Origin: Bacteriovoracaceae bacterium UBA4096
GTDB taxonomy: Bacteria; Bdellovibrionota; Bacteriovoracia; Bacteriovoracales; Bacteriovoracaceae
Direction: 5' to 3'
DNA length: 64,000 bases
NCBI GenBank assembly: GCA_002381945.1
Contig: DFXY01000041.1
Location: 1 to 64,000 of the forward strand
Below the pieces are notes generated by a model. It made no database searches. It was given only the letters and a program-made list of their open reading frames with translations, and was not told the DNA's origin. Positions 43,082-52,843 of the stretch are shown here, piece after piece. Every line of letters starts with the position of its first letter. Position 1 is the first letter of the stretch. A program made the position numbers and the translations under genes.

Positions 43082-43572
43082 AAAATCTTTTTTTTGTCTG
43101 TGTCATGCTTGTTCTCACTTCTAAAGTAGTGAACTCATCTTTCAAAGGGCTAAGAAGAATCACTAATTTGAACGAACCGTTTCATGGTGCAGAAATAAGC
43201 GAAAGTTTGAAGGATTTACTGAATTGGGTAAAGGGGAGTCCTGAACCTCTATATGTTATTCCCCCTAATGATAAAGATTTTTATTCGTTTCGATTTTTAA
43301 GTAAAAAGGCAATCTGGGGCACTGTCCATGATATTAACCAATTGGCCTACAGCCCGGATTTTTATTTAAAAGGGATTGAAAGATTAAAGGTTTTGGGCTT
43401 TGGGCCCTTAGGTCATCTGAAATTCAGCTTTAAATATGATCTTTGCTCCTTATCGATGCAGAAGGAAATATCATCCTTACCAATCGTAATTCGAAAAGGG
43501 GCCATTGAATGTCTGCAAAAATTCAAGGTAGAATTTCAAAATAAAGACTTTATGGTCGTAAAGGTAAAATGA
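43078..43572 (+). CDS. protein of unknown function, probably partner or split tail of the upstream membrane protein
   Basis: The 164-residue protein opens with a hydrophobic helix (KNLFFVCVMLVLTSKVV), then a soluble region with PLYVIPPNDKDFYSFRFLSKKAIWGTVHD. That YVIPP...FR..SK pattern is like the C-terminal periplasmic tail seen in some large bacterial membrane proteins. It overlaps the gene before by four bases and the gene after by four bases. It probably acts with the 430-residue protein in the periplasm. Either the pair is a gene split into two or this is a separate accessory subunit. Confidence 0.6.
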   Translation: MKNLFFVCVMLVLTSKVVNSSFKGLRRITNLNEPFHGAEISESLKDLLNWVKGSPEPLYVIPPNDKDFYSFRFLSKKAIWGTVHDINQLAYSPDFYLKGIERLKVLGFGPLGHLKFSFKYDLCSLSMQKEISSLPIVIRKGAIECLQKFKVEFQNKDFMVVKVK

Positions 43573-45227
43573 AAATTTTAATAACGGGTAGTACAGGTTT
43601 CATTGGAAGGAACTTCTTGGATGTTCTTCTTCCTGTCGCACAAAAAGATTGGGATATTGTTCTTATACAACGAAACCCTTCCCGATACGATAATCCAAGC
43701 GTTAGAGTCATTTCTGCTGACTTGAATGATGTCTCAGAATATCGATCAGAATTGGAAAGCGCGGACTATATTTTCCATATTGCGGCGAATGCTGATGTGG
43801 GCACTTCTAAAGAGAAGGTATGGAGTGACTACAATTCACTTGTAAAGATTCTTGAAATTGTCACAAAAAATAAATCAATCAAGCGTTTCGTTTTTTTAAG
43901 CACGATAGGTGCCTTCGATAGAGCATCTTTTACGAGTTTAACTGCAAAAATTACTAATAACTCCAAAGCTTCTCCTCGTTCAGAATATGGGAAAGTCAAA
44001 CTTGCAAGTGAGCAGCTACTCAGGGAGAGCAAGGTTCCTTTTACCATTTTTAGACCTTCTTGGGTGTGGGGGCCTGGAATGAGGACCTCTTCCCATCTAG
44101 CTTTTTTTAATAAGCTTATTGAAAAAAGAAGCCCCTTTGCCAGGTTAGGATTTTCCGGAAAAGCTTCTTTTATAAATGTAGGTGATTTAGTAAAAGGAAT
44201 GTTTAAAGTCATAAATGATGCTGATAAACACTTAAATAAGTCGTATTTTGCAGCTACTGAAGCCAGTGGGATTAAAAGCGTTCTAGCATCAATCCATAGG
44301 CTTAATAATTCTCCGAGTTGGCTAATCCCGCTTGATTTTTTTAAGATTCTCACTCCTTTACACGGCTATTTACCTTTGCCTTTTAACTTTCTTTTCCTGG
44401 ACTACTTAGTGTGTGATGAGAAAGAGTATGTTGATAACTTCATTTCTGGAGTTCCGGTTTTATTGAGAGATAAGCTTGAATGCATAACTCATAGAGATCA
44501 ATATGCAGTTATTACCGGTTCTAATAATGGAATAGGTCTTGAATTATCAAAGTTATTATCTCGAAAATATCATTTAGTTTTGATCGATAGGGATGTCTCT
44601 GCACTCCAGAAAAACTTCAGTCATGAAATGGTAATACAAGCGGACTTGTCGGATCGACAAAAGCTAGAAGAAGTTCTCAAGGAATTAAAGCTTAATCGGA
44701 AAGTTGGATTGTTAGTAAATAATGCAGGCGTTGGATTTAAAAAGAGTTTTTCTAATACTGACCTTAATACTGAGCTACTAACCATTGATGTAAATATCGC
44801 AGCTCCTATGATTCTTTCACATCACTTCAAGAAAGATCTTATTGGCAGTGGTGGTACTATTATAAATATTGCAAGCTCAGTTGGATATTACCCTCTTCCA
44901 TTTATGTCTACTTATGCGGCCACAAAAAGTTTTATTCTTTCATGGAGTCAAGCCATTGAAGAAGAACTCAGAGGAGTCGTTAGAATTATTACTTTCTCAC
45001 CTTCGGGAACTCGGACAAATTTTCAAAGCCAAGCAGGGGTAAAAGTTACAAATGACCTTTTGACTCCGGAGCAAGTTGCGAAGGAAATTTATCTTTCTTT
45101 GCTAATGGATAAGTCAGAGGCGAGATTGATTGGTTTAAAATCAAAAGTGCTGCGATTAATGATGAAATTCCTGCCAAGGGTATTTGGACTTAAACTTTTG
45201 GGAAAACTTTTTAGCGAGAATCGATAA
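43569..45227 (+). CDS. fusion of an extended SDR (epimerase-like) and a classical SDR dehydrogenase
   Basis: The 552-residue protein joins two Rossmann enzymes. Residues 1-300 are an extended SDR: ILITGSTGFIGRNFLDV at the start, then SEYGKVKLASE as the active-site YxxxK. Residues from about 310 are a classical SDR: VITGSNNGIGLELSKLL, LVNNAGVGF, and STYAATKSF as the second YxxxK. Both active sites look intact. The protein may epimerise or reduce a sugar and then oxidise or reduce it further, or one half may bind the other's product. Such a fusion is unusual. Its neighbours are glycan enzymes. Confidence 0.85.
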   Translation: MKILITGSTGFIGRNFLDVLLPVAQKDWDIVLIQRNPSRYDNPSVRVISADLNDVSEYRSELESADYIFHIAANADVGTSKEKVWSDYNSLVKILEIVTKNKSIKRFVFLSTIGAFDRASFTSLTAKITNNSKASPRSEYGKVKLASEQLLRESKVPFTIFRPSWVWGPGMRTSSHLAFFNKLIEKRSPFARLGFSGKASFINVGDLVKGMFKVINDADKHLNKSYFAATEASGIKSVLASIHRLNNSPSWLIPLDFFKILTPLHGYLPLPFNFLFLDYLVCDEKEYVDNFISGVPVLLRDKLECITHRDQYAVITGSNNGIGLELSKLLSRKYHLVLIDRDVSALQKNFSHEMVIQADLSDRQKLEEVLKELKLNRKVGLLVNNAGVGFKKSFSNTDLNTELLTIDVNIAAPMILSHHFKKDLIGSGGTIINIASSVGYYPLPFMSTYAATKSFILSWSQAIEEELRGVVRIITFSPSGTRTNFQSQAGVKVTNDLLTPEQVAKEIYLSLLMDKSEARLIGLKSKVLRLMMKFLPRVFGLKLLGKLFSENR

Positions 45228-45228
45228 A

Positions 45229-46167
45229 ATGAAAAAACAATTAGATATAGTAATACCTGTTTATAATGAATCAGCTTGTATTGAAGAAACAATCAAACGA
45301 ATAGATAAAGTTGCACTGGATCTGGATCAAAAGTACTCAACGCGAGTAGTTTTTATAGATGATGGATCAAAGGACGACACTTATCTCAAAATGATGAGTC
45401 TACTCTCTGGAAATAAAAGATACCGAGTTATAAAACTGACTCGAAATTTTGGACATCAGTTGGCGTTAACTGCTGGTCTTGATTATACGAAAGCAGACAT
45501 TGTTGCAATCTTGGATGGTGATTTGCAAGATCCTCCTGAATTGATTCCAGATATGCTAAAGAAAGTTGAAGAGGGCTACCATATTGTATATGGCCAACGT
45601 AAGGTCCGAGAGGGTGAAGGGGCTTTCAAGCTTTTCAGTGCTTATCTATTCTATCGAATACTTAGCCGATTTTGTGATATTGAGATTCCACGTAATACAG
45701 GTGATTTTCGTGTAATTACCTCTGATGTCGTTAAGGCATTGAAACAAATGCGTGAGAAGCATCGCTTTATTCGAGGTCTGGTCCCATACAGTGGATACAA
45801 ATCATTCGCTTTCCAATATGAAAGGAAGGCCAGGTTCGCAGGTGAGACAAAGTATCCATTAAAGAAAATGTTTCGATTCGCACTAGATGCAATATTTTCT
45901 TTTTCAACGAAGCCGATAAAGCTTATGAGATACTTTGGTCTTTTCTCTGTCTTATTTTCATTCATGTTTATGGTTTATGTATTGTATCTGCGATTTTTTA
46001 CTAACAGTGTTGTTCCAGGCTTAACAGTAACTATTGCGCTTTCTATCTTCTTTGGAGGTATCCAAATACTATTTATGTCACTGTTAGGTGAATATATAGG
46101 AAGAATTTTTGAAGAAGTTAAAGGTCGCCCTCTTTATTTCATCCAAGAGATCGTAAATGAAGAATAA
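45229..46167 (+). CDS. GT2 family glycosyltransferase with C-terminal membrane helices (GtrB/DPM-like)
   Basis: From MKKQLDIVIPVYNES the protein has 312 residues. The catalytic GT-A domain has VFIDDGSKDDTY, AILDGDLQDPPE (the DxD-type motif) and the RNTGDFRV segment usual in GtrB/ArnC/DPM-like enzymes. Two helices (RYFGLFSVLFSFMFMVYVLY and VTIALSIFFGGIQILFMSLL) anchor the C-terminus. These enzymes put a sugar on undecaprenyl phosphate. An upstream frame start at 45184 lies inside the previous gene and is not used. It fits transfer of a sugar to a lipid carrier before flipping. Confidence 0.92.
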   Translation: MKKQLDIVIPVYNESACIEETIKRIDKVALDLDQKYSTRVVFIDDGSKDDTYLKMMSLLSGNKRYRVIKLTRNFGHQLALTAGLDYTKADIVAILDGDLQDPPELIPDMLKKVEEGYHIVYGQRKVREGEGAFKLFSAYLFYRILSRFCDIEIPRNTGDFRVITSDVVKALKQMREKHRFIRGLVPYSGYKSFAFQYERKARFAGETKYPLKKMFRFALDAIFSFSTKPIKLMRYFGLFSVLFSFMFMVYVLYLRFFTNSVVPGLTVTIALSIFFGGIQILFMSLLGEYIGRIFEEVKGRPLYFIQEIVNEE

Positions 46168-47044
46168 TTATATTTGTCCTATCTGTGAGGCAAAGCTTAC
46201 TGAATTGGATGAGATCTACTTCAAGTGCGAAAGTTGCGGTCTTAATATTAAGAAAGAATTGAAGTCTGACGAAATCACAAATGATCATTTAGATTATCAG
46301 GAAATTATTAAAAAAGACGGTTTGACCAAATTCAAAATGAAACTGGTCAAAAGCCTTGATCCTAAAAGGATTGGCCTTTTGGATATAGGAACGGCATCTG
46401 GGAAGTTTCTCCATCATGCTCGTAATGAGTTTGTTAATGTTCAGGGAATAGAAGTGAATCAAGCGTGCATCACTTTTGCCCAGGAGAAGTTGCAACTTAA
46501 GTTAGTTCCTTCATTATCTGAAATAGATTTCTCCCAAGTTAGTTGTGTAACTTTTTGGCATTCTTTAGAACACATCCCTTTAGAATTATCGCGAAAGATC
46601 TTAGATGATTTAAAAAAACTACCTGTGGATGCAAAATTAGTAATATCAGTACCAAATTCTAAATCCTGGCAATTTAAGATCTTTAAACATTTGTGGCCTT
46701 ATTATGATAAATCAAGTCACCTTTATCAGTTTTCACCTGATGCTTTGAATTTGTTCATGAAGAGTAATGGTTATAAATTGAGATTAAAGAAAATTGGATT
46801 GATGTATGAGCTTTTTGGGTATTTGCAGGGATTTGTAAATCTTATCCATCCTATTCCAAATTACTTCTATTATCGTAAAAAAAGAGGATGGGACTTCCAT
46901 TTAACCGAAACTAAATTACTTGCTTATGATATTTATAATTATCTTCTATTAATTATATTTATGCCAATATCGATGCTGGCATGCCTATTTAGTCTTTTCA
47001 AAAATGAAGGTGTTATAAACTACATCTATGAAAGAGATCTTTAA
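46157..47044 (+). CDS. SAM-dependent methyltransferase with N-terminal zinc ribbon
   Basis: The 295-residue protein starts with ICPICEAKL and CESCGLNI, two CxxC pairs of a zinc ribbon. The methyltransferase core follows, with LLDIGTASGKFLHHAR (motif I) and VTFWHSLEHIPLELS (motif IV), a type 12-like enzyme. The C-terminus has a hydrophobic helix (YLLLIIFMPISMLACLFSLF). This order is common in glycan clusters, where the enzyme C- or O-methylates a sugar. The start overlaps the preceding glycosyltransferase by 11 bases and the stop overlaps the opposite gene by four. Confidence 0.88.
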   Translation: MKNNYICPICEAKLTELDEIYFKCESCGLNIKKELKSDEITNDHLDYQEIIKKDGLTKFKMKLVKSLDPKRIGLLDIGTASGKFLHHARNEFVNVQGIEVNQACITFAQEKLQLKLVPSLSEIDFSQVSCVTFWHSLEHIPLELSRKILDDLKKLPVDAKLVISVPNSKSWQFKIFKHLWPYYDKSSHLYQFSPDALNLFMKSNGYKLRLKKIGLMYELFGYLQGFVNLIHPIPNYFYYRKKRGWDFHLTETKLLAYDIYNYLLLIIFMPISMLACLFSLFKNEGVINYIYERDL

Positions 47045-47925
47045 TAGTTAATCAGTAGATAATTTAAAACTCTTGATCTTATAAAATTTGGGCAAATGCC
47101 TATGAGATAAATTATCAACCGATAAGAAAATGAAATACTATTTAACTTATCAGAATTTTCTCTAATGCCTTTCATCCCCTGTAATAGCACCATTTTCGTA
47201 ACATAAATAAGATTGTATCTGGCAATTGACATACTTATCTTTTCACTTGGGAGGTATTCTCCTAATACTTGTAAATAGCCCTTATAATACCATTTGAATC
47301 TTTTTTCCAGATTTGCGTTGGTCACCCGGTAGTAAGCCCAAATATTAGCAGTGTTGAGTATTTTCCCTTTGCTACTCAGAATTTTGAGCCACATATAATA
47401 ATCTTCAATTACATACTCAGGATTGTATCTACCAAATTTTTGAAAGGTTTCCTTTCTGAACATTGCTGTTGGAGCGATGACCTGATTTCTCTCTAACATC
47501 TGCTCAAAAGTAACTAACCCAAGATATTTAGGAGTTCTTTTAGATACCGGTTTGTTATTATCATCAATGATTGTAATGGCCCCAGCAATGACGTCGACTT
47601 CGGGATGCTTTGCCATCATTTCGACTTGTTCGCTAATTTTTGTTGGGGGCATGAGATCATCGCTTGCGAGGAAAGTAATTAAATCTCCTGAGGCTATTTC
47701 AATTCCACGATTTAAAGTAGCGCAAACCCCTTCATTCTCCTTGAGAACTAAGATGAAGTGATTCTTCTCATTGAATTCTTTTAATATAGTGGGGGATTGA
47801 TCCTTCGAACCATCATCAATTACGATTAATTCGATGTCTTTATAAGTTTGATTCAATACCGAAGAAATCGCATCAATAACAAAGGCTGAATGATTATAAC
47901 TAGGAATGATTACTGAAACTTTCAT
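47041..47925 (-). CDS. GT2 family glycosyltransferase
   Basis: The 294-residue protein has a GT-A domain: VSVIIPSYNHSAFVIDAISS, LIVIDDGSKDQSPTIL and TFLASDDLMPPTKI, where the DD pair is the metal site. The C-terminal 100 residues carry Trp/Tyr-rich segments (KRFKWYYKGYLQVL) and no clear membrane helix. It ends with the fdtB-fdtC-fdtA genes upstream on the same strand, three bases apart. It is a good candidate for adding Fuc3NAc (or Qui3NAc) to the growing chain. The donor is inferred only from the neighbours. Confidence 0.9.
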   Translation of the reverse strand: MKVSVIIPSYNHSAFVIDAISSVLNQTYKDIELIVIDDGSKDQSPTILKEFNEKNHFILVLKENEGVCATLNRGIEIASGDLITFLASDDLMPPTKISEQVEMMAKHPEVDVIAGAITIIDDNNKPVSKRTPKYLGLVTFEQMLERNQVIAPTAMFRKETFQKFGRYNPEYVIEDYYMWLKILSSKGKILNTANIWAYYRVTNANLEKRFKWYYKGYLQVLGEYLPSEKISMSIARYNLIYVTKMVLLQGMKGIRENSDKLNSISFSYRLIIYLIGICPNFIRSRVLNYLLINY

Positions 47926-47928
47926 CGT

Positions 47929-49032
47929 CTAATCTTTATAAGCATTTACTGCCGCAACTACCATTTCTACTTCATCTTTAGTCATCACATGTGAAATAGG
48001 AAGACTCAAGACTTCTTGATGAATGGTTTCAGTAATTGGTAGTTCTAATTCTGATAATTCTTTATAGGCGTCCTGCTTATGAGGTGGAATAGGATAGTGA
48101 ATAAGAGTTTCAACACCCTTGTTCTTTAAAAAATCTTGAAGTTTGCCTCTAGAATTTGTTCTGATGACAAATAGATGCCAGACATGGCCTTCTCGATTCT
48201 GAACAACTGGTAACGAAATTTTCTCATTCTTAATCTGATTAAGATATGTTTCAGCAACACTTCGCCTCATTTCTATTTGCTGGTCCAGAGATCTTAGTTT
48301 GACTCTTAGCATTGCTGCTTGAATCTCATCAAGACGGCTATTTAATCCTTTATATGTATTCGTATACTTAATCTTGGAACCATAGTTTCTTATTTGGCTA
48401 ATGACCTCAAAAAGTTCCTGGTCATTCGTAGTAACCGCTCCTGCGTCTCCTAAAGCACCAAGGTTTTTTCCAGGATAAAAGCTGAACCCGGAAGCATGTC
48501 CAATGCTGCCCGCCCTTCCACCATCTCTGGTAGCTCCGTGTGCCTGGGCTGAATCTTCCAAAACAAGAAGATTATTCTCCTGAGCAATCTTCGATATTTC
48601 TGTCATCTCAGCTAACTGCCCATAGAGGTGAACCGGAAGTATGGCCTTGGTTTTTTTAGAGAGCTTATCTGTGATTAATTTAGGGTTGATGTTATATGAA
48701 TTAATATCAGGCTCAACTAAGATCGGTTTCAGGTTGTTTTCTGTAATGGCCAATATGCTTGCGATGTAGGTATTGGCCGGGACTATAACTTCGTCCCCAT
48801 CGGTTAATTTACCCATTTCTTTCCATGCACGGAATGTAATGGAAAGTGCATCCAAACCATTAGCAACTCCAGCACAATACTTAGCGCCACAATAAGCTGC
48901 AAACTCTGATTCAAAGCTTTTTAGCTCTGTACCGCCAATATACCATCCGGAGTCAATGACTCTATTACAAGCTTCAAGAAGTTCATCTTTGTGGGTTTGG
49001 TTGATAAGCTTCAAATTTAAAAAAGGAACCAT
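47929..49032 (-). CDS. fdtB: dTDP-3-amino-3,6-dideoxy-hexose transaminase (FdtB-like)
   Basis: The 367-residue PLP enzyme of the DegT family begins [20 protein letters not shown], then [16 protein letters not shown], the opening of FdtB/QdtB enzymes. [14 protein letters not shown] and the PLP-lysine loop [17 protein letters not shown] fit as well. It aminates the 3-keto sugar made by the FdtA-type isomerase. The product is dTDP-Fuc3N or Qui3N depending on that isomerase. The gene follows the acyltransferase directly, with its ATG at 49032. Confidence 0.88.
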   Translation of the reverse strand: MVPFLNLKLINQTHKDELLEACNRVIDSGWYIGGTELKSFESEFAAYCGAKYCAGVANGLDALSITFRAWKEMGKLTDGDEVIVPANTYIASILAITENNLKPILVEPDINSYNINPKLITDKLSKKTKAILPVHLYGQLAEMTEISKIAQENNLLVLEDSAQAHGATRDGGRAGSIGHASGFSFYPGKNLGALGDAGAVTTNDQELFEVISQIRNYGSKIKYTNTYKGLNSRLDEIQAAMLRVKLRSLDQQIEMRRSVAETYLNQIKNEKISLPVVQNREGHVWHLFVIRTNSRGKLQDFLKNKGVETLIHYPIPPHKQDAYKELSELELPITETIHQEVLSLPISHVMTKDEVEMVVAAVNAYKD

Positions 49033-49494
49033 TTAACTATTCTCCAGAGACTTGATTTTCTTGGCCGGGTTTCCAACAACTACTGAAAAGGGCTCTACGT
49101 CTTTAGTGACAACAGAGCCTGCCCCAATCATGGCCCCTTCACCAATGGTAATACCTGGTAGAATGGTGGCATTTGCTCCTATCGAAGCATTTTTTGAAAC
49201 GAGGGTTTTTAAAAACTCCAAAGGGTACTCTTTAGAGCGGGGATGGAGATCGTTCGTGAATGTAACATTTGGGCCAATAAAGACATTATCTTCTATTGTA
49301 ATACCGTCCCAGATTTGAACTCCATTTTTGATAGTTACGTTGTTGCCTATGACAACGTCATTTTCAATAAAGCAGTGAGAGCAAATATTACAATTGTCCC
49401 CAATTTGAGCTTTAGGAAGAACGACAACGAATTGCCAGATATTAGTATTAGGTCCTATCGATTTTGAAAGAACATCACTTAGCGGATGATTCAT
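49033..49494 (-). CDS. left-handed beta-helix acyltransferase (FdtC-like)
   Basis: The 153-residue protein consists largely of hexapeptide repeats (for example [29 protein letters not shown] and [14 protein letters not shown]), forming a left-handed beta helix as in N-acetyltransferases. It is probably the sugar N-acetyltransferase that completes Fuc3NAc or Qui3NAc. Its start lies 20 bases inside the end of the isomerase gene, a coupled arrangement. Acetyl versus another acyl group cannot be decided here. Confidence 0.85.
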   Translation of the reverse strand: MNHPLSDVLSKSIGPNTNIWQFVVVLPKAQIGDNCNICSHCFIENDVVIGNNVTIKNGVQIWDGITIEDNVFIGPNVTFTNDLHPRSKEYPLEFLKTLVSKNASIGANATILPGITIGEGAMIGAGSVVTKDVEPFSVVVGNPAKKIKSLENS

Positions 49495-49885
49495 GAGCTA
49501 GCCTTTTGAATTCGTCATAATCTCGAATGTAGTCTGATTCATCATAATATTCACTGGCCAAGACCATGATGACGCAGTTTTGGGAGAAATTATGCATTTC
49601 TCTCCAAGTATTGTGCTCTATAATTAATCCCTGTAGGGGAGAGGATAGGTGGATTGTTTTTCGTGTATGACCGTCATCCAGGGTAAAATCGCAGCTTCCG
49701 CTTACACAAACAACGAGTTGCTTTAGATTTTTGTGAGCGTGAAAACCACGTGGGTGACTTGAGCTTAGGTCGGTGAGGTAGTAGATGCGTTTAATATCAA
49801 AAGGCACGTTCTTGTGACTCTCGAGAGACACAAGTAAGCCTCTTCCATCTGTGTGACCTTTAAACTCCACTAATTTATCATTCAT
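49475..49885 (-). CDS. fdtA: dTDP-4-oxo-6-deoxyglucose 3,4-ketoisomerase (FdtA/QdtA family)
   Basis: The 136-residue cupin has [19 protein letters not shown] and [10 protein letters not shown], with the His residues that define the FdtA/TylX/QdtA group. It moves the keto group from C4 to C3 of the RmlB product. FdtA and QdtA differ only in the C4 stereochemistry of their product, which I cannot settle by eye. It is the first gene of a minus-strand operon with fdtC, fdtB and a glycosyltransferase, and it is divergent from rmlB across a 156-base gap. Confidence 0.88.
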   Translation of the reverse strand: MNDKLVEFKGHTDGRGLLVSLESHKNVPFDIKRIYYLTDLSSSHPRGFHAHKNLKQLVVCVSGSCDFTLDDGHTRKTIHLSSPLQGLIIEHNTWREMHNFSQNCVIMVLASEYYDESDYIRDYDEFKRLAHESSAK

Positions 49886-50041
49886 TACTAGCCTAGGAAT
49901 ATTGCTTGTGCGTACCGTTATAAAATTGTTCCGTGACTGTTATTTTAGGTAAACTGATTTGACTAGAATAGCGTTTTTTTAAGAATCGATTATTAGGCCA
50001 GTGGATGACTTTTTCACCTCATAAATGATAACCTGTTGCGT

Positions 50042-51037
50042 ATGAAAAAGAACTTGTTGGTAACCGGCGGAGCTGGCTTTATAGGCTCAAATTTTGTTCC
50101 ATACTTCCTGACTAAATATCCGGAGTATAACCTTATCAATCTGGATAAACTTACTTATGCAGGTAATTTAAGCAATCTTGCTGAAATTACTGCTAATGAT
50201 CGATATAAGTTTATTCAAGGTGATATTTGTGATCGGAAACTGATTGAAAAGATTTTTGAAGACGATGAAATAAATGGTGTTATTCATTTTGCTGCTGAAT
50301 CTCATGTAGATAACTCTATTTCAGGTCCAGGTGAGTTCATTCGCACGAATGTAAATGGTACTTTTACTCTGATAGATGTCGCAAGACTTGCTTGGAAAGG
50401 GACTCAAAATCGATTCCATCACATTTCAACTGATGAAGTCTATGGGAGTTTGGGTGAAACTGGACTATTCACAGAAACAACACCCTATGCTCCAAATTCA
50501 CCTTACTCTGCTTCAAAAGCAAGTTCTGATTTAATTGTCAGAGCTTATCACCATACCTATGGCATGAATGTTGTAACAACAAACTGTTCAAACAATTACG
50601 GTCCTAAACAGCACAATGAAAAACTTATTCCAACAATCATTCGAAAAGCTCTGACTGGAGAAAAGATCCCTGTTTACGGAGATGGAAAGAATATTCGAGA
50701 CTGGCTCTATGTAGAAGATCATTGTACTGGAATTGATCTAGCCTTCCACAAGGGAAGGTCTGGGGAAACTTACAATATTGGTGGCAGAAACGAAAAAGTG
50801 AATATTGATATTGTGAAGGGAATTTGTCAGATCCTGGATGAAAAAAAACCTCGAAGTGATAAAAGATCCTACTCTGAACAAATATCTTTTGTAACCGACA
50901 GGCCTGGCCATGATCGTCGCTATGCCATTGATGCCACTAAAATTGAAAATGAACTTGGTTGGAAAGCAAAAGAAAATTTTGAATCAGGAATTTTAAAAAC
51001 GATACATTGGTATCTACAAAATGCAGGAAACAAATGA
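50042..51037 (+). CDS. rmlB: dTDP-glucose 4,6-dehydratase
   Basis: The 331-residue extended SDR has [28 protein letters not shown] (the Thr/Asp/Glu triad) and [17 protein letters not shown] (YxxxK). It turns dTDP-glucose into dTDP-4-keto-6-deoxyglucose. That compound is the common branch point for FdtA and WecE in this locus, and no RmlC or RmlD is present in the window. ATG at 50042 is preferred over an earlier TTG at 50036. A TTGACT at 49959-49964 is a possible -35 box, but the -10 is weak. Its stop overlaps the rmlA start by four bases (ATGA). Confidence 0.95.
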   Translation: MKKNLLVTGGAGFIGSNFVPYFLTKYPEYNLINLDKLTYAGNLSNLAEITANDRYKFIQGDICDRKLIEKIFEDDEINGVIHFAAESHVDNSISGPGEFIRTNVNGTFTLIDVARLAWKGTQNRFHHISTDEVYGSLGETGLFTETTPYAPNSPYSASKASSDLIVRAYHHTYGMNVVTTNCSNNYGPKQHNEKLIPTIIRKALTGEKIPVYGDGKNIRDWLYVEDHCTGIDLAFHKGRSGETYNIGGRNEKVNIDIVKGICQILDEKKPRSDKRSYSEQISFVTDRPGHDRRYAIDATKIENELGWKAKENFESGILKTIHWYLQNAGNK

Positions 51038-51906
51038 AGGGTATTATTTTAGCTGGTGGAAGTGGAACACGATTATATCCAATTACGAGAGGGATATCTA
51101 AACAGCTTCTCCCTATCTATGATAAGCCAATGATTTATTATCCTATATCTGTACTTATGCTTGCAGGTATAAAGGATATTTTGATTATCACGACTCCAGA
51201 AGACAGTGATTCCTTTAAAAGATTACTAGATGATGGATCTTCCTTTGGAATTAATATTTCCTATGCCGTCCAACCAAAGCCAGAAGGTTTAGCTCAAGCC
51301 TTTATTATTGGTGAAGAATTTATAGGGAATGACAGTGTTTGTTTGATTCTTGGGGATAATATTTTCTATGGTCAAGGCTTCACTCCAATTTTATCTAAAG
51401 TAATAGAGAACAATAATGGAGCAACCATTTTTGGGTATAAAGTTCAGGATCCTGAGCGATTCGGAGTTGTTGAGTTCGATAAAAAAACCAATAGAGTACT
51501 TTCAATAGAAGAGAAGCCTTTGAACCCTAAGTCGAACTTTGCAGCGACTGGTCTCTATTTTTATGACAATAGTGTGATTGAGGTCGCCAAGAATATAAAG
51601 CCTTCTGCCCGTGGTGAACTTGAGATAACGACTGTTAATAATGTTTATCTGGAGAAGGGTAAGCTAAAGGTAGAGATTTTAGGGCGTGGTTTTGCATGGT
51701 TGGACACAGGTACTCACGACAGTCTCATTGAAGCCGGACAATTTGTAGAAACACTTCAAAAGATGCAAGGTTTAAAAGTTGCTTGTCTTGAGGAAATTGG
51801 CTGGAGAAAGGGGTGGTTAACTGATGAGCAGTTAGCAGTTCAGGCCAGTTTAAATTCGAAGAATGAATATGGGCATTATTTGAAATATATTCTTGAAGAA
51901 AAATAA
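51034..51906 (+). CDS. rmlA: glucose-1-phosphate thymidylyltransferase
   Basis: The 290-residue enzyme has [20 protein letters not shown] at the start, then [16 protein letters not shown] and [12 protein letters not shown], the main RmlA landmarks. It makes dTDP-glucose from glucose-1-phosphate and dTTP. The start at 51034 overlaps the rmlB stop; an earlier frame start at 51007 is inside rmlB. With rmlB it supplies both the Fuc4NAc and Fuc3NAc branches. The next gene, fcl, is convergent and its stop lies four bases away, with no room for a terminator. Confidence 0.96.
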   Translation: MKGIILAGGSGTRLYPITRGISKQLLPIYDKPMIYYPISVLMLAGIKDILIITTPEDSDSFKRLLDDGSSFGINISYAVQPKPEGLAQAFIIGEEFIGNDSVCLILGDNIFYGQGFTPILSKVIENNNGATIFGYKVQDPERFGVVEFDKKTNRVLSIEEKPLNPKSNFAATGLYFYDNSVIEVAKNIKPSARGELEITTVNNVYLEKGKLKVEILGRGFAWLDTGTHDSLIEAGQFVETLQKMQGLKVACLEEIGWRKGWLTDEQLAVQASLNSKNEYGHYLKYILEEK

Positions 51907-51910
51907 AAGT

Positions 51911-52843
51911 TTATTGTAGCTTGGATTTAAAGTCTTCAATTGCCAGCTTCAGACCTTCTTCTAAATTTATTGTTGGACTCCAACCTAAAGCTCTTATTTT
52001 TGAAATATCTAACAATTTCTGAAGGGTTCCATCTGGTTTGGAGGTGTCAAATACAAGCTCCCCTTTAAATCCCATCATCTTTGCTATAAGTTTAGCGAGC
52101 TCTCCAATCTCAATATCTTCACCTGTTCCGACATTCATGTAGTCCGGAATATCTTTTGACTGCTTCATTACATATATACATGCCCTGGCCATGTCATCTA
52201 CGTATAAAAATTCTCTTCTTGGTTTGCCAGTTCCCCAAATTTGGAACTTGGAGTCTCCATTCTTAATTGCTTGATGCATACGAGCGATCAAACCTGGAAT
52301 CACATGTGAATTGTTCAAATCATAATTATCATTGAGCCCATATAGATTTGTGGGCATGACAGAAACCCAATGGAACCCGTATTGCTTTCGAAAACTTTCG
52401 ACTGTTTTAAGCCCGGCAATTTTGGCAATAGCATATGGCTCGTTTGTTGGTTCCAAAGGAGAAGTAAGCAGATATTCCTCTTTGAGAGGTTGGGGAGCAT
52501 TCTTAGGATAAATGCAAGAACTACCCAGAAATAAAAGGTTTGGAGTTTCTACTTTAAAGGCTGCATTGAATACATTTTGTTGTATTTGAAGATTCTCAAA
52601 AATAAAATCCGCACGGTATTTATTGTTAGCAACAATTCCACCAACTTTGGCTGCGGCCAGAAAAACATAACTTGGATTATGTTCTTGGAAATAGGCCAGT
52701 ACAGCACTTTGATCTAGAAGATCTAAAGTGTCTCTTACGGGGTGAAGGATTTTTTGAAATCCTTCTTTTTGCAATTCTCGCAAAATTGCTGAACCAACGA
52801 GACCACGAGAGCCAAGAACTAAGATTTTATCAGATTTATTCAT
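51911..52843 (-). CDS. fcl: GDP-L-fucose synthase
   Basis: The 310-residue SDR starts [20 protein letters not shown]. It has [16 protein letters not shown] and the [10 protein letters not shown] active site, the common Fcl/WcaG pattern. It epimerises and reduces GDP-4-keto-6-deoxymannose to GDP-L-fucose. The start at 52843 lies eight bases inside the gmd end. A longer frame start at 52873 is not supported. Together with manC and gmd it completes the pathway from mannose-1-phosphate. Confidence 0.95.
   Translation of the reverse strand: MNKSDKILVLGSRGLVGSAILRELQKEGFQKILHPVRDTLDLLDQSAVLAYFQEHNPSYVFLAAAKVGGIVANNKYRADFIFENLQIQQNVFNAAFKVETPNLLFLGSSCIYPKNAPQPLKEEYLLTSPLEPTNEPYAIAKIAGLKTVESFRKQYGFHWVSVMPTNLYGLNDNYDLNNSHVIPGLIARMHQAIKNGDSKFQIWGTGKPRREFLYVDDMARACIYVMKQSKDIPDYMNVGTGEDIEIGELAKLIAKMMGFKGELVFDTSKPDGTLQKLLDISKIRALGWSPTINLEEGLKLAIEDFKSKLQ

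Noticed and set aside
43829..44353. Minus-strand 174-codon frame
   Set aside because: It is antisense to the SDR fusion gene and lacks recognisable features.
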